This document shows, piece after piece, positions 1-9,738 of a stretch of DNA of 64,000 bases (the stretch's first letter is position 1; the number at the start of each line of letters is the position of its first letter). The notes under the pieces were generated by a model. It searched no databases, was not told where the DNA came from, and was given only the letters and a program-made list of their open reading frames with translations. The translations under genes were made by a program, and so were the position numbers. The stretch spans positions 6,414,501 through 6,478,500 of the forward strand of contig NZ_CP067102.1 of assembly GCF_016616885.1 (NCBI RefSeq). The letters run 5' to 3'. The DNA is from Bradyrhizobium diazoefficiens (GTDB lineage: Bacteria; Pseudomonadota; Alphaproteobacteria; Rhizobiales; Xanthobacteraceae).

Positions 1-762
1 GCGCACGGCGGCCGAGAGCGCGGCGACCGGCGAATTGTGGCCGCCGACGACCTCCTGCGCCTCGCGCAGATCGGAGGCGATCTTCTCGCCCTGCATCATG
101 GTGGTGCGGCGCGAGGCGAGCGAGGTCTCCTCGCCGTCCTTCGGCGCGAGCTGCTTCAGCTCGTCGGAGGCGTGGCGCAGATAGTCGGCCTCGCGCGCGG
201 CGCGCTCCATGCCGGCGCGATGCTCTTCCAGCTCGATGTTGGCGGTGCGGCGTGCGTCCCAGAGGGCTTCGACGGCACCGACGTCCTTTTCGAGGCCGGC
301 AAAGGCATCGAGCAGGCGGCGGTGGGTGGCAGCATCGACCAGCGCGCGCTCGTCGTGCTGGCCGTGGATCTCGACCAGGGCGGCGCCGACCGCCTTCAGG
401 GTCTGCACGCTGATCGCCTGGTCGTTGATGAAGGCACGGGTGCGGCCGTCGGCGAGCTGGACGCGGCGGAGAATCATCTCGCAAGACTCTGCAAAACTCG
501 CGTCGTCGAGCCCGTTCTCGGCCAGAATTTTCGTCGCGGGGTGATTCTTCGGGATATCGAAGACGGCGGTGACCTGCCCCTGCTCCGCGCCATGGCGCAC
601 GAGGCCGGCGTCGCCGCGGCCGCCGAGTGCCAACGCAAAGGCATCGAGCAGGATGGATTTGCCCGCACCGGTCTCACCGGTCAAAACCGCGAGTCCGGTG
701 GCGAATTCGATATCGAGCCGTTCGATCAGGACGATGTCACGGATCGACAGACGCGCCAGCAT
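1..762 (-). CDS. recN: DNA repair protein RecN, N-terminal part (cut by window edge)
   Basis: RecN is an SMC-like ATPase that acts in recombinational repair of double-strand breaks. The visible 254 residues begin MLARLSIRDIVLIERLDIEF, and a Walker A motif GETGAGKS lies at residues 29-36. The stretch VEIHGQHDERALVDAATHR near residues 135-150 is typical of RecN, and the coiled-coil region begins at about residue 170. The frame is open to base 1, so the rest of the coiled coil, the Walker B motif and the stop lie outside the window. It is the last gene of the minus-strand run and starts 24 bp after the bamD stop, so it is probably cotranscribed with bamD. Confidence 0.95.
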   Translation of the reverse strand, partial: MLARLSIRDIVLIERLDIEFATGLAVLTGETGAGKSILLDAFALALGGRGDAGLVRHGAEQGQVTAVFDIPKNHPATKILAENGLDDASFAESCEMILRRVQLADGRTRAFINDQAISVQTLKAVGAALVEIHGQHDERALVDAATHRRLLDAFAGLEKDVGAVEALWDARRTANIELEEHRAGMERAAREADYLRHASDELKQLAPKDGEETSLASRRTTMMQGEKIASDLREAQEVVGGHNSPVAALSAAVR

Positions 763-786
763 GGAACCAGATTTCCTAGCCGAGAC

Positions 787-1674
787 CTAGAGGCCAATCT
801 TCTTGAAGGTCTGGCTGATCCAGGACCCCTGATTCTCGCTCGGCTCGAGACCACCGGATTTTACAAGATTATAGGCGTCCTTGTACCACCGGCTGTCGGG
901 AAAATTATGCCCGAGCACGGCGGCGGCAGTCTGGGCCTCGCCGACGATGCCGATTGACATATAGGCCTCGGTGAGACGGTAAAGCGCCTCCTCGACATGG
1001 CGCGTGGTCTGGTATTGCGTCACCACGGCCTTGTAGCGGTTGATCGCGGCCGTGTAGTCGCGCTTGCCCATGTAGTAGCGGCCGACATTCATTTCCTTGC
1101 CGGCGAGCTGGTCGCGGGCGCCCTCGATCTTGGCCTTGGCGGAGGTCGCATATTCGGACGTCGGATATTTGCGCACCACCTCTTCCAGCGAGGCGATCGC
1201 CTTCTCGGTGCGGGCCTGGTCGCGGCTGATATCCGGGATCTGGTCGTAGTGCGAGGCGGCGATCAAATATTGCGCGTAGGCGGCGTCCGGGCTGCCGGGA
1301 TGCAGGGTGACGTAGCGGGTGGCAGCGCCGATGCAGCTGTCATAGTCGCCGCCCTGGTAGGACGCGTAGGCCGACATCAGCAGCGATTTGCGCGCCCAGT
1401 CGGAATAGGGATGCTGGCGGTCGACCTCTTCGAACTTCTTGTTCGCCGCCTTCATGTCCTTCTTTTCGTTCATGAGGTACAAGCCCTCATTGTAGATCTT
1501 GTCGGCAGGCTCCTCGACGAAGGTGTCGTCCTTGGCGGTGAACTTGTCCCAGAGCGAGCCGGTGCCGCAGCCGGCCAGCGGCAAGGCGAGCAGGAAGAGC
1601 GTTGCGACCCGAAGCAGCCCACGGGCTCGCGGTGAAACCAAGAGATATCCGCGCGTCATACGCTGTGCCGACAT
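787..1674 (-). CDS. bamD: Outer membrane protein assembly factor BamD (lipoprotein)
   Basis: BamD is the essential lipoprotein partner of BamA in outer-membrane beta-barrel insertion. The chosen start gives 295 residues. A signal peptide follows and ends in a lipobox LAGC at about residues 33-36, so the mature protein is probably anchored by a lipidated Cys. The remainder is five TPR-like repeats, with sequences such as KIYNEGLYLMNEKKDMKAA and SDWARKSLLMSAYASYQGG. The frame stays open 32 codons further upstream, but that extension would sit before a normal lipoprotein signal and looks non-coding. A start five codons later (base 1659) is also possible. The gene lies between lpxC and recN, its usual place in alphaproteobacteria. 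Confidence 0.93.
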   Translation of the reverse strand: MSAQRMTRGYLLVSPRARGLLRVATLFLLALPLAGCGTGSLWDKFTAKDDTFVEEPADKIYNEGLYLMNEKKDMKAANKKFEEVDRQHPYSDWARKSLLMSAYASYQGGDYDSCIGAATRYVTLHPGSPDAAYAQYLIAASHYDQIPDISRDQARTEKAIASLEEVVRKYPTSEYATSAKAKIEGARDQLAGKEMNVGRYYMGKRDYTAAINRYKAVVTQYQTTRHVEEALYRLTEAYMSIGIVGEAQTAAAVLGHNFPDSRWYKDAYNLVKSGGLEPSENQGSWISQTFKKIGL

Positions 1675-1916
1675 GAATTTAAGACCTGACGCCCTGTGAT
1701 GCGGTGCCCGCCAGCCCGTGATCCCCGTCACGGGCGCGAAATGTAACCGTGGTGCCTGCCGCGCGACCACGTCGGTAACCGAAAAACGATTGTTAACCCA
1801 TCGGATAGGCAGGCATTCCGCCCGGATTAAGGCGAGAACGCCGCAATCCTAGTCGATCATGGTTACCAGGAGTTTCCCGGATAAAATGCCGCTTGGCTGC
1901 TTGCCGCAACAGACGT

Positions 1917-2879
1917 TCAGGACACGTCCGGCCCGTAGGCCGCGGCGATCCGGCCGCCGACGATACCGCTGCCGACCTCGACCACAGGACGCGTGGTGCG
2001 GCGGACCGCCTCACCCTCGACCACCCGCCAGGCGGTACGGTCGGTGAGCAGCGCGGTCAGGACGGCGTGGTTCAGCTTGTGGCCGCCACGCACCGAGCGA
2101 TAGGCACCGAGCAGCGGCAGGCCGGCCAGCGCGAGATCGCCGATCACGTCCAGCACCTTGTGGCGGGCGCATTCGTCGGCGTAGCGCAGGCCCTCGGTGT
2201 TGAGCAGCCGCTCGTCGTCGAACACGACGGTGTTTTCGAAGGAGGCGCCGAGCGCATAGCCCGCGCTCCAGAGCCGGGCAACGTCGCCCATCATACCGAA
2301 GGTCCGGGCACGGCCGACTTCGCGACGGAAGCGCTCCGGGCTGAGGTCAAAGGCGTAGCTCTGCTGGCCGATGACGGGATTGGTGAAGTCGATCTCGACC
2401 TCGGCACGGAATCCGTTGGCATAGGGCCGGATCTCGCCGAAGGAGTCGCCGATCTTGACCGAGACCGGCTTCAAAACCTGGATGAAGCGGCGCTGCGCCG
2501 GCTGATTGACGATGCCGGCCTGATCGATCGCCGCAATGAAGGCAGCGGCGCTGCCGTCCATGATCGGCACTTCCGGACCGTCGATCTCGATGGTGGCGTT
2601 GTCGACGCCCATGCCCCGCAGCGCAGCCAGCACGTGCTCGGCAGTGGAAACCAACGGACCGCTGCGATCGCCGAGGACGGTCGCGAAATCGGTTGCGATC
2701 ACCTGCTCGGCAGTCGCCTGAATCTCGCGGTCAGTTCCCTCAAGGCCGGTGCGGACAAAAATAAAACCTGCATCGACGGGTGCAGGTCCAATCGTGAGGG
2801 TGACGGGAAGACCGGAATGAACGCCAACGCCGGCCACGGTGGCTTGCGCACGAAGCGTTGTTTGCCGGCTAAACTTCAT
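1917..2879 (-). CDS. lpxC: UDP-3-O-acyl-N-acetylglucosamine deacetylase LpxC
   Basis: LpxC is the zinc-dependent deacetylase that commits UDP-3-O-acyl-GlcNAc to lipid A synthesis in the cytoplasm. The protein has 320 residues. It starts MKFSRQTTLRAQATVAGVGV, with HSG directly after, as is typical of the family. Zinc-site motifs are visible as STAEHVLAAL near residue 80 and RHKVLDVIGDL near residue 235, and the catalytic His lies in GGHKLNHAV near residue 262. The frame extends 13 codons upstream, but the internal ATG matches the family N-terminus. The gene follows ftsZ on the same strand after 359 bp and a terminator-like hairpin, so it probably has its own promoter. Confidence 0.96.
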   Translation of the reverse strand: MKFSRQTTLRAQATVAGVGVHSGLPVTLTIGPAPVDAGFIFVRTGLEGTDREIQATAEQVIATDFATVLGDRSGPLVSTAEHVLAALRGMGVDNATIEIDGPEVPIMDGSAAAFIAAIDQAGIVNQPAQRRFIQVLKPVSVKIGDSFGEIRPYANGFRAEVEIDFTNPVIGQQSYAFDLSPERFRREVGRARTFGMMGDVARLWSAGYALGASFENTVVFDDERLLNTEGLRYADECARHKVLDVIGDLALAGLPLLGAYRSVRGGHKLNHAVLTALLTDRTAWRVVEGEAVRRTTRPVVEVGSGIVGGRIAAAYGPDVS

Positions 2880-3238
2880 CAGGAACCGCCCCACTAAGAC
2901 CCACTGCGACTTATACAAATCCGACTACCGGCCAAGGCCGTCCGTCCGAATCTCGTATCCCCAAGTCACGGCAGACCATAGTCACTGCCCTAAACAGCGC
3001 CAACTCACGCTTTTTTACCGATTGTTACCCCAAACCCGCCGTATTCGCGCCAAGGCTTAACCAAATTGCGCCGACGTTTTGGGCCGTTATCGGCAGCTTT
3101 ACTGAAACACCGAACAAGTAATTAATGATTTAAAATCAGTTGCTTGAGCACGTAATCCGGATATGCACGGGACAAAAGGAAAGGCCCCGGCAAGCTTCCC
3201 GCCGGGACCTTTTTTCGTCTGCCTTATTGTAACAATCC
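2880..3238. other. Intergenic region between ftsZ and lpxC
   Basis: This 359-bp stretch has no convincing gene. Its ftsZ-proximal end carries a strong hairpin, listed separately. The middle part, about 3040-3140, is unusually AT-rich for this window, with TTAA-containing tracts such as taattaatgatttaaaatca. That fits a promoter for lpxC-bamD-recN on the minus strand. No -35/-10 pair could be assigned with confidence. Confidence 0.6.
3181..3211 (-). terminator. Rho-independent terminator after ftsZ
   Basis: Two 11-base arms, aaggccccggc and gccgggacctt, pair with one G-U mismatch around a 9-base loop. On the minus strand the second arm is followed by a T-rich run (TTTCCTTTT), 28 bp after the ftsZ stop codon. 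The plus strand also has a run of T after the hairpin, so it could work in both directions. Confidence 0.75.
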
Positions 3239-5032
3239 TCAGGTCGCCTGCCGCCGCAGGAAGGCCGGGATATCAAGATGGTCGTCTCCCTGTGGCGCCG
3301 GCGCAACAGGCGCGGGGCGGCCATGGGCGTCGAGACCCTGCGGCGCGGGCCGGCGGGCATATTCCGACACCGGTTCGCTGGCGGCGATCTGCTGCTGCAC
3401 CGTCCGCTGCGGCTTGCGCTCGGGCAGCGCCGGCATGGCGGGACCGGCGGTGCGGGCGGCGATCGGGGCCTCGCTCTCCTCGTCGCGACGGCCGAGGCCG
3501 ACATTGGCAAGGCGCTGGAGCAGCGACAGACGGGTCTTCTGCGGCGTTTCCTCCTCGATCTCGCCACGAGCCTGACGCAGCTCGGCCTGGGCCGGCATCG
3601 GCAGCTCATCGAGGCGCGGCATGCGCGGGGCGCGGGCCGGGGCACGCTCGGCCTGCGGCGGGATGAAGGTTTCCGGCGTCATCGACTCATGCATGGCGAG
3701 CGGCACCTGGTCGGGCTCCGGAAACAGCGTGGGCTTCTGCGCGATCGGGCGTACGGTGACGTCGCCATAGGTCTGCATCGGCGCGGGCGCCTGCGGGACT
3801 TCGGAAACGGCAGCCGCGATGGCGGCAAGCGCCGCACGCTCGACATTGGGACGCGGCGCGACAGGCGCGGCCGGTGCTGCAGCGGGCATCTGCGCTTCCA
3901 GCTTCTGGGCGCGCTCGGCCATGCGCTGGTTGTCGGCGCGGAGGCGCGCGGTCAGGTCGGCGAGACGGCTCTCGGCGGCGGCGGCCGGAGCAGCGTGAGC
4001 CTGCTGCGCCTGCGGCGCGGCATTCGCGACCGGAGCGGAGGTCGCCTGGCTGTTGCGGGCGATCGCGGCCTGCTCGATGCCGGTGGCGACGACTGAGACG
4101 CGGATCAGGCCATCGAGGGCTTCGTCGAAGGTGGCGCCGACGATGATATTGGCGTCCTGGTCGACCTCCTCGCGGATGCGGGTCGCGGCTTCGTCGACCT
4201 CGAACAGGGTGAGGTCCTTGCCGCCGGTGATCGAGATCAGGAGGCCCTTGGCGCCCTTCATCGAGCTGTCGTCGATCAGCGGGTTGGCGATCGCGGCTTC
4301 CGCAGCGGTCAGCGCCCGCTTGTCGCCGGAGGCTTCGCCGGTGCCCATCATCGCCTTGCCCATTTCCCTCATCACCGCTCTCACATCGGCGAAGTCGAGG
4401 TTGATGAGGCCTTCCTTGACCATCAGGTCGGTGATGCAAGCCACGCCCGAGTAGAGCACCTGGTCGGCCATCGCGAAGGCGTCGGCAAACGTGGTCTTCT
4501 CGTTGGCAACCCGGAACAGGTTCTGGTTCGGGATGATCAGCAGCGTGTCGACGACCTTGTGCAGCTCGTTGATGCCGGCTTCGGCGGTGCGCATGCGGCG
4601 GCCGCCCTCGAAGTGGAACGGCTTGGTCACGACGCCGACGGTGAGGATGCCCATGTCGCGTGCGGTCTTGGCGATGACGGGAGCAGCGCCGGTGCCGGTG
4701 CCGCCGCCCATGCCGGCGGTGACGAACACCATATTGGCGCCCGAGAGATGATCCCGCAGCTCGTCGATGACTTCTTCCGCGGCAGCAGCGCCGACGTTCG
4801 GCTGCGAGCCGGCGCCGAGGCCCTGCGTCACCGCGGTACCCATCTGCACGATGCGCTGCGCCTTCGACATCGTCAGCGCCTGCGCGTCGGTATTGGCGAC
4901 CACGAAGTCGACGCCCTGGAGGCCCGCCGTGATCATGTTGTTGACGGCGTTGCCGCCGGCGCCGCCGACGCCGAACACGGTGATGCGGGGCTTCAACTCG
5001 TGAATATCAGGAACGTTGATGCTGATGGTCAT
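3239..5032 (-). CDS. ftsZ: Cell division protein FtsZ
   Basis: FtsZ is the tubulin-like GTPase that forms the division ring. The chosen ATG gives 597 residues beginning [20 protein letters not shown]. The GTP-binding loop GGGTGTG lies at residues 109-115, and the T7-loop sequence with NLDFADVR near residues 200-220 is intact. The GTPase and C-terminal domains end at about residue 320. A long Ala/Pro-rich linker of roughly 250 residues follows, ending in the conserved tail peptide DIPAFLRRQ that in other bacteria binds FtsA and membrane tethers. The frame is open for 122 codons upstream, but that part overlaps ftsA and has no FtsZ character. The length is typical of the long FtsZ in Rhizobiales. 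Confidence 0.97.
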   Translation of the reverse strand: MTISINVPDIHELKPRITVFGVGGAGGNAVNNMITAGLQGVDFVVANTDAQALTMSKAQRIVQMGTAVTQGLGAGSQPNVGAAAAEEVIDELRDHLSGANMVFVTAGMGGGTGTGAAPVIAKTARDMGILTVGVVTKPFHFEGGRRMRTAEAGINELHKVVDTLLIIPNQNLFRVANEKTTFADAFAMADQVLYSGVACITDLMVKEGLINLDFADVRAVMREMGKAMMGTGEASGDKRALTAAEAAIANPLIDDSSMKGAKGLLISITGGKDLTLFEVDEAATRIREEVDQDANIIVGATFDEALDGLIRVSVVATGIEQAAIARNSQATSAPVANAAPQAQQAHAAPAAAAESRLADLTARLRADNQRMAERAQKLEAQMPAAAPAAPVAPRPNVERAALAAIAAAVSEVPQAPAPMQTYGDVTVRPIAQKPTLFPEPDQVPLAMHESMTPETFIPPQAERAPARAPRMPRLDELPMPAQAELRQARGEIEEETPQKTRLSLLQRLANVGLGRRDEESEAPIAARTAGPAMPALPERKPQRTVQQQIAASEPVSEYARRPAPQGLDAHGRPAPVAPAPQGDDHLDIPAFLRRQAT

Positions 5033-5120
5033 GTTTGCCTCTCGATCACGCGCGCGTGGGGTTCGCCCCGGCCTGCGGCCGCGGGAGTTGGTGAAAATCG
5101 ACATTTGCGGAAAGCGGTCA

Positions 5121-6443
5121 TCAAAAGCCCTCGCGTAGCCATCGTCCGACCTTTCCGAAATAACCGCCCGTTCCTGTCCTGACCTGCTGCCGCGTATGCC
5201 GCGGTTCGACATGTTCGTGGTGAACATATTGCGGGTAGACGAGAAGCCCGGCCGGCACCGCAAACGCGGCGTTCTTCGCCTCGTTGGGCAGCCGGCCAAA
5301 ACCGAGCGGACGTCCGACCCGCACGGGCCGGCCGAGAATCTGGGTTCCGAGCTCGACGAGGCCGGTGAGCTGCGAGGCGCCGCCGGAGAGCACGACACGG
5401 CCCTTGGGCTCTGCCGCGAAGGGCGAATCCTTCAGCTTGTCCCGAACCATTTCGAAGACTTCCTCGGCACGATGCTTGACGATGGTGGCGATGGTGGCGC
5501 GCGAAACGATCTGCGGCAGATCCTGGTCGTCACCGGCTGTCGGTACAGACATCAGCTCACGCGAGTCCGATCCGCCGGTGATGACGGTGCCGTATAACGT
5601 CTTGATTCGCTCGGCATCGGCAATGGTCGCCGAGAGTCCGCGCGCGAGATCCATCGTGATGTGTTGCCCGCCGACCGCAAATCCGGCCGCGTGCACGAAG
5701 CGGCCGCCGGAATAGACCGCGATGGTGGTGGTGCCCGCGCCCATCTCGACCACGGCGGCGCCGAGATCGGCCTCGTCGTCGGTCAGCACCGACAGGCCGG
5801 CCACATAGGGGCTCGCCGCCATGGCTTCGACGTTGAGATGGCAGCGTTCTACCGCCAGCATCAGGTTCCGCGCCACGGTGGCGTCGCAGGTGACGACGTT
5901 CATGTCGACACCGAATTGATGGGCGACCATGCCGCGGGGATCGCGGATGCCCTTGACGCCATCGAGCGTGTAGCCGACCGGCAGCGCATGCAGCACGGTG
6001 CGGCCCTCGCCGGTGGCGTGGCGCATGCCGGTGGAGGTGACGCGGCTGACATCGGCCGGCGTCACCGCGCCGCCGCGGATATCGGCCGCGGCTTCGACAA
6101 GCTGGCCCGCGAGCCGGCCGCCGGAGACCGACAGCAAAACGGATTCGACGCGTACTTTGGCCATTTTCTCGGCAAGCCCGACGGCCTGGCGCACCGCCTG
6201 CTCGCATTCGGCGAGATCGACCACCGCACCGGCCTTCATGCCGCGCGACTGGATCTGGCTGTAACCGATCAGTTCCACCGCGTGGGTCCGGCCGCCCAGG
6301 GCCTCGCTCGGCGCCGACGGCTTCAACCGCGCGATCATGCAGGCGATCTTGCTGGTGCCGATGTCGAGGCAGGCGACGAGGCCGCCACGCTTGTGCGGCA
6401 TCGGGCGCGTCTTCGGCGTCTGGCTGCGATCAAGACCGGTCAT
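5121..6443 (-). CDS. ftsA: Cell division protein FtsA
   Basis: FtsA is the actin-like ATPase that tethers FtsZ filaments to the inner membrane and recruits later division proteins. The protein has 440 residues. The actin-fold phosphate loop [17 protein letters not shown] sits at about residues 24-40, and later motifs include [17 protein letters not shown] near 230-245 and [12 protein letters not shown] near 350. The C-terminus [15 protein letters not shown] looks like the membrane-targeting amphipathic helix. The ATG overlaps the ftsQ stop by 4 bp, so the two are translationally coupled. The gap to ftsZ is 88 bp. Confidence 0.97.
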   Translation of the reverse strand: MTGLDRSQTPKTRPMPHKRGGLVACLDIGTSKIACMIARLKPSAPSEALGGRTHAVELIGYSQIQSRGMKAGAVVDLAECEQAVRQAVGLAEKMAKVRVESVLLSVSGGRLAGQLVEAAADIRGGAVTPADVSRVTSTGMRHATGEGRTVLHALPVGYTLDGVKGIRDPRGMVAHQFGVDMNVVTCDATVARNLMLAVERCHLNVEAMAASPYVAGLSVLTDDEADLGAAVVEMGAGTTTIAVYSGGRFVHAAGFAVGGQHITMDLARGLSATIADAERIKTLYGTVITGGSDSRELMSVPTAGDDQDLPQIVSRATIATIVKHRAEEVFEMVRDKLKDSPFAAEPKGRVVLSGGASQLTGLVELGTQILGRPVRVGRPLGFGRLPNEAKNAAFAVPAGLLVYPQYVHHEHVEPRHTRQQVRTGTGGYFGKVGRWLREGF

Positions 6444-7456
6444 GCGGCGTCCCCGGCCTTCTTTTTCTTCTTGTCCTTGAACAGATCCTCGCGCGCCTTG
6501 GCGGAGTCATCGGACAGCTGCACCACCAGACGGTCGGGCAGGCGCATGTCGATCGCGACGATGTCCTTCGAGAACAACCTGTCATCCTTGTCGAGCTTGG
6601 AGAGCGCGGCGAGTGCGTTGCCGACATCCTGCTCGGGCAGGCGGATATCGAGGCCGTCTTTCAGCCTCAGGTTCCAGCGCCGCTCACCGACATAGATCGC
6701 GGCTTTCGTCACCGCGTTCACCTGCGGATAGCGGGCGAGCAGCGCGAGAAAGTCGCGGGCCTGGGTGTCGGCGCCCTTGCCGACCACGAGCGGCAGCGAC
6801 AGGAACCGGCGCGAGACATAGGGCTCGAGCAGCGCGCCGTCGTCGGCGATGACGGAGAGCCGGCCGGCCTCCTGCCACAGCGCAAATGCCTTGCGCTCGG
6901 TGATCTCGATCATGAGCTGGCCCGGATAGAGCTTCAGCACGGTCGCGTCCGCAATCCAGGGATTGGCCTTGAGCTTGTCGCGGACGCCGTCGGCATCGAG
7001 GAACAGCAGCGAGGAGCGGCCGCTGACGCCGCCGATCGCGAGGATCTCGTCCTGGCTGAGCTGCTTGCGGCCGTTGATCACGACCGAGGTGATGCGGAAG
7101 CCGGCCGAATTGGCCATGGCGTTGCGCGCGTCGCTGACCGCGGTGACGAAATCCTGGAGATGGCCGCCCTTGACGATGCCGAGGCCGCAGCTGCCGATCA
7201 GCAGCAGCACGGTCATGCTGATCCCGACCCGGCGCGGCAGATAGCGCTCGACCAGCGCGACCAGGCGCGGCGGCGGCTCGCGCTCGACGACGGCCTTGGC
7301 CTTGATCCTTTGCTTGGCGGCATCGCGCGTCTCATCGCGCTTGTCCTGTACCCACTCGCGCAGAAGCACGACCGCTCCGATAGCGGCCGCCTTCAGGTCA
7401 GCTTGGGGCCTCAGCGATCTCAAAAACGACCGGGAGAGGCTTCCTGCACTATCCAT
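6440..7456 (-). CDS. ftsQ: Cell division protein FtsQ
   Basis: FtsQ is a bitopic inner-membrane divisome protein linking cytoplasmic FtsA/FtsZ to the periplasmic synthases. The protein has 338 residues. A basic cytoplasmic N-terminus of about 70 residues is followed by one membrane segment at about 72-92 (VGISMTVLLLIGSCGLGIV). The POTRA domain begins with FRITSVVINGRKQLSQDEIL and a beta domain follows. The C-terminus is Lys-rich ([12 protein letters not shown]). The start codon has only a weak upstream ribosome site, so a slightly different start cannot be excluded. It is followed by ftsA with a 4-bp overlap. Confidence 0.93.
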   Translation of the reverse strand: MDSAGSLSRSFLRSLRPQADLKAAAIGAVVLLREWVQDKRDETRDAAKQRIKAKAVVEREPPPRLVALVERYLPRRVGISMTVLLLIGSCGLGIVKGGHLQDFVTAVSDARNAMANSAGFRITSVVINGRKQLSQDEILAIGGVSGRSSLLFLDADGVRDKLKANPWIADATVLKLYPGQLMIEITERKAFALWQEAGRLSVIADDGALLEPYVSRRFLSLPLVVGKGADTQARDFLALLARYPQVNAVTKAAIYVGERRWNLRLKDGLDIRLPEQDVGNALAALSKLDKDDRLFSKDIVAIDMRLPDRLVVQLSDDSAKAREDLFKDKKKKKAGDAA

Positions 7457-7803
7457 TGCACGAGCTCGTCAACAGTTTGCCCGCGACATCGCGCGGGTCC
7501 TGGCAAACATGACGTCTCGGACATGCCGGGCCGGGTAATGGTCTTCGGCTGAAGAAACCGCTCCCCTTCAAAGCGTTCGCCGGTCGGATACATCCGAAAC
7601 AGCTCACGCGCCGGCAGCCAAAACGCCATATGCGCCGCCAGCGTTAACCTTCGGACTTCCTGGTAAACAAAAGGTAAAGTTCGTTAACGGGGAATGCTTT
7701 TTGCCCAACTCTGTGAGGCAGTTATGCCACGATATCCGGCATTTTACCGGTTTTGGGCACCAAACCGGCCGTTTTCGCCCTCTCAGCCGTTAACCAATCC
7801 TAA
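7457..7803. promoter_or_regulatory. Intergenic region upstream of ftsQAZ with three GTTAAC sites
   Basis: This 347-bp gap between ddl and ftsQ is the largest break inside the dcw run before ftsZ, so a separate ftsQAZ promoter is likely here. Three copies of GTTAAC occur at 7643, 7683 and 7789, and TTAAC is the core half-site of the alphaproteobacterial cell-cycle regulator CtrA. None forms the exact TTAA-N7-TTAA arrangement. A short open frame on the minus strand (about 7420-7629) has no recognisable domain and overlaps ftsQ, so I do not call it. Confidence 0.4.
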
Positions 7804-8790
7804 CTATTTCCGCGCCCGTCGCGCCGCCAGCTCGATCAGGTCGCGGAGGAAGTCGGCGAACGCGATACCCTCGGCCTTCAGCGCCTTGGGGTAGAGCGAG
7901 GACTTGGTCAGCCCGGGCAGCGTGTTGGTTTCGAGATAGACCAGCCCCTTCTCCGAGACGATGAAGTCGGAACGGGAATAGCCGGCGCAGGACATCGCGC
8001 GATGCGCCAGCATCGCCTGGGTCTTGAGCGCGGCGGTGACCTCGGCCGTGAAGCGGCCCGGGCAGATCTCCTGGGTCGACTTCAAAAGATACTTTGCGGC
8101 GTAGTCGAAATTGCCCTCACCCGGAATGATCTCGATCGGCGGCAGCGCGATGATCGATCCGTCGGTGCGCTCCAGCACGCCGCAGGTCGCCTCGACGCCG
8201 GCGATGTAGGGCTCGATCACATACTCTTCGTGCTTGGCCGCATTGCGGACTGCGACAAGATCCTGCCTGGCGTTGACGAAGATCAGGCCATAGCTCGAGC
8301 CATCGCGCGCCGGCTTTGCGATCAGCCGTCCATATTCAGCGAAGGCATCATCGATATTCTCGAGCGCGATGCCCTCAGGCGGCGTCACGCCACCGAGCGC
8401 GGCAAAGCGCTTGGCCGCGATCTTGTCGAAGGCGAGATGCGAGGAGGCCGAGCCGGAGCCTGTGAACGGCACGCCGCGCGCCTCACACATCACCTGCAAT
8501 TCGCCATTCTCGGCGCACCCGCCATGCAGGCTGAGCACCAGGACGCGGTCTTCCGCCTTGGCCTTGTCGAGCGCCTGCGCCAGCGGAATGCCTGATGTGC
8601 CAGGCTTGAACTCGTCCTCGAAGGGCCGAGAATGTTCGAGCAGCTGCCTGGACTGCACGACGTGCACGTTATCATCGACGTCCCACCACCAGAGATCTGC
8701 CTCGGGCAGCGCCTGATGCAGCGCCTGGGCTGAAGCGACGGAAACCAGACGCTCCCGGTTGGAGCCGCCAAAGAGGATGGTGGTGCGCAT
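7804..8790 (-). CDS. ddl: D-alanine--D-alanine ligase (divergent)
   Basis: This ATP-grasp enzyme should join two D-alanines to give the dipeptide used by MurF. The protein has 328 residues beginning MRTTILFGGSNRERLVSVAS. Family signatures are LHGGCAENGELQ near residue 99 (canonical LHG..GEDG), PFTGSGSASSHLAFDK near 120, FDYAAKYLLKS near 225, and NTLPGLTKSSLYPK near 295 (canonical NT.PG.T..S..P). The motifs are looser than in E. coli DdlB, with GSSYGL replacing GSSVGV and a changed GED loop, so this is a divergent subgroup. The frame runs 46 codons further upstream into murB, but the internal ATG matches the family start. It lies 22 bp after murB. Confidence 0.88.
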   Translation of the reverse strand: MRTTILFGGSNRERLVSVASAQALHQALPEADLWWWDVDDNVHVVQSRQLLEHSRPFEDEFKPGTSGIPLAQALDKAKAEDRVLVLSLHGGCAENGELQVMCEARGVPFTGSGSASSHLAFDKIAAKRFAALGGVTPPEGIALENIDDAFAEYGRLIAKPARDGSSYGLIFVNARQDLVAVRNAAKHEEYVIEPYIAGVEATCGVLERTDGSIIALPPIEIIPGEGNFDYAAKYLLKSTQEICPGRFTAEVTAALKTQAMLAHRAMSCAGYSRSDFIVSEKGLVYLETNTLPGLTKSSLYPKALKAEGIAFADFLRDLIELAARRARK

Positions 8791-8812
8791 GTTCTCTCGT
8801 CGCCTGTCCAGG

Positions 8813-9733
8813 TTAGCCGGGAATTCCAACCCGCTTGATTTCCCAGTGCAGCTCAATTCCGGAATTCGCCTTGACCCGTTCGCGCACGGTCTCGCCCAGC
8901 GCCTCGATGTCGTGCGCGGTGGCGTCACCCGTGTTGATCAGGAAATTGCAGTGCATCTCGGAGACCTCAGCACCGCCGACGCGCAGGCCACGGCAGCCGG
9001 CGGCATCGACCAGCTTCCAGGCAGAATGGCCGGGCGGATTCTTGAAGGTCGATCCTCCGGTCTTTTCGCGGATCGGCTGCGCGGTCTCGCGGTGGGTCTG
9101 CACCTCCGCCATCCGCGCGCGGATCGCATCAGTATCCCTGATCTCGCCGCGAAAGCGTGCGGAGGTGAAGATGATGGAGGGGTCGACGCCGCTGTTGCGG
9201 TAGACGAATTTCATGTCGGCGTTGGAGAAGACATGCTTTTTGCCGTCGCGGCCAACGCCGCGCGCCTCGATCAGCACATCCTTGGTCTCGCCGCCATTGG
9301 CGCCCGCATTCATGCGCAGCGCGCCGCCGATCGTGCCGGGAATGCCGAAATAGAATTCGAGCCCGCCGACATTGGCGGAGGCAGCGACCTCCGCGACGCG
9401 CTTGTCCAGAGCGGCCGCACCCGCGGTCACGACGTCGCCGCTCGCAGTGGCCTCGCCAAAAGCGCGCGGCGCCAGCCGGATCACGACACCCGCAATGCCG
9501 CCATCGCGCACGATGAGGTTGGAGCCGACGCCGACGACGTAGACCGGGATGTCGCCGGCGAGATGCGCGAGGAAATAGGCGAGGTCATCCTCGTCCGCCG
9601 GCGTGAACAACACCTGCGCCGGACCGCCGACGCGAAACCAAGTCAGCTCGGCCAGCGACTGGTTGGCCAGCAACCGCCCGCGCAGATCCGGCATCGCGGC
9701 TTTGAGAGCGGATGTGATGTCGGGGAAGCTCAC
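8813..9733 (-). CDS. murB: UDP-N-acetylenolpyruvoylglucosamine reductase MurB
   Basis: MurB is the FAD- and NADPH-dependent reductase that makes UDP-MurNAc. A GTG start at 9733 gives 306 residues and places the gene 5 bp after the murC stop. An upstream ATG would overlap murC by about 70 bp. FAD-domain motifs are visible: [20 protein letters not shown] near residue 30, [14 protein letters not shown] near 75 and [20 protein letters not shown] near 135. The catalytic tail contains [10 protein letters not shown] near 230, with the conserved active-site Ser, and [13 protein letters not shown] near 270. The sequence looks like a type I MurB. Confidence 0.95.
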   Translation of the reverse strand: MSFPDITSALKAAMPDLRGRLLANQSLAELTWFRVGGPAQVLFTPADEDDLAYFLAHLAGDIPVYVVGVGSNLIVRDGGIAGVVIRLAPRAFGEATASGDVVTAGAAALDKRVAEVAASANVGGLEFYFGIPGTIGGALRMNAGANGGETKDVLIEARGVGRDGKKHVFSNADMKFVYRNSGVDPSIIFTSARFRGEIRDTDAIRARMAEVQTHRETAQPIREKTGGSTFKNPPGHSAWKLVDAAGCRGLRVGGAEVSEMHCNFLINTGDATAHDIEALGETVRERVKANSGIELHWEIKRVGIPG

Positions 9734-9738
9734 TGCCC

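Noticed and set aside
5033-5398. Upstream extension of the ftsZ frame
   Set aside because: It overlaps ftsA, has no FtsZ similarity, and the ATG at 5032 matches the family N-terminus.
7420-7629. A 69-codon minus-strand frame upstream of ftsQ
   Set aside because: It overlaps ftsQ, has no domain and no ribosome site, and lies in a probable promoter region.
7643-7800. An exact CtrA gapped site before ftsQ
   Set aside because: Only single TTAAC halves are present. The best pair (TTAA-N6-TTAC, minus strand near 7675-7688) does not meet the TTAA-N7-TTAA rule.
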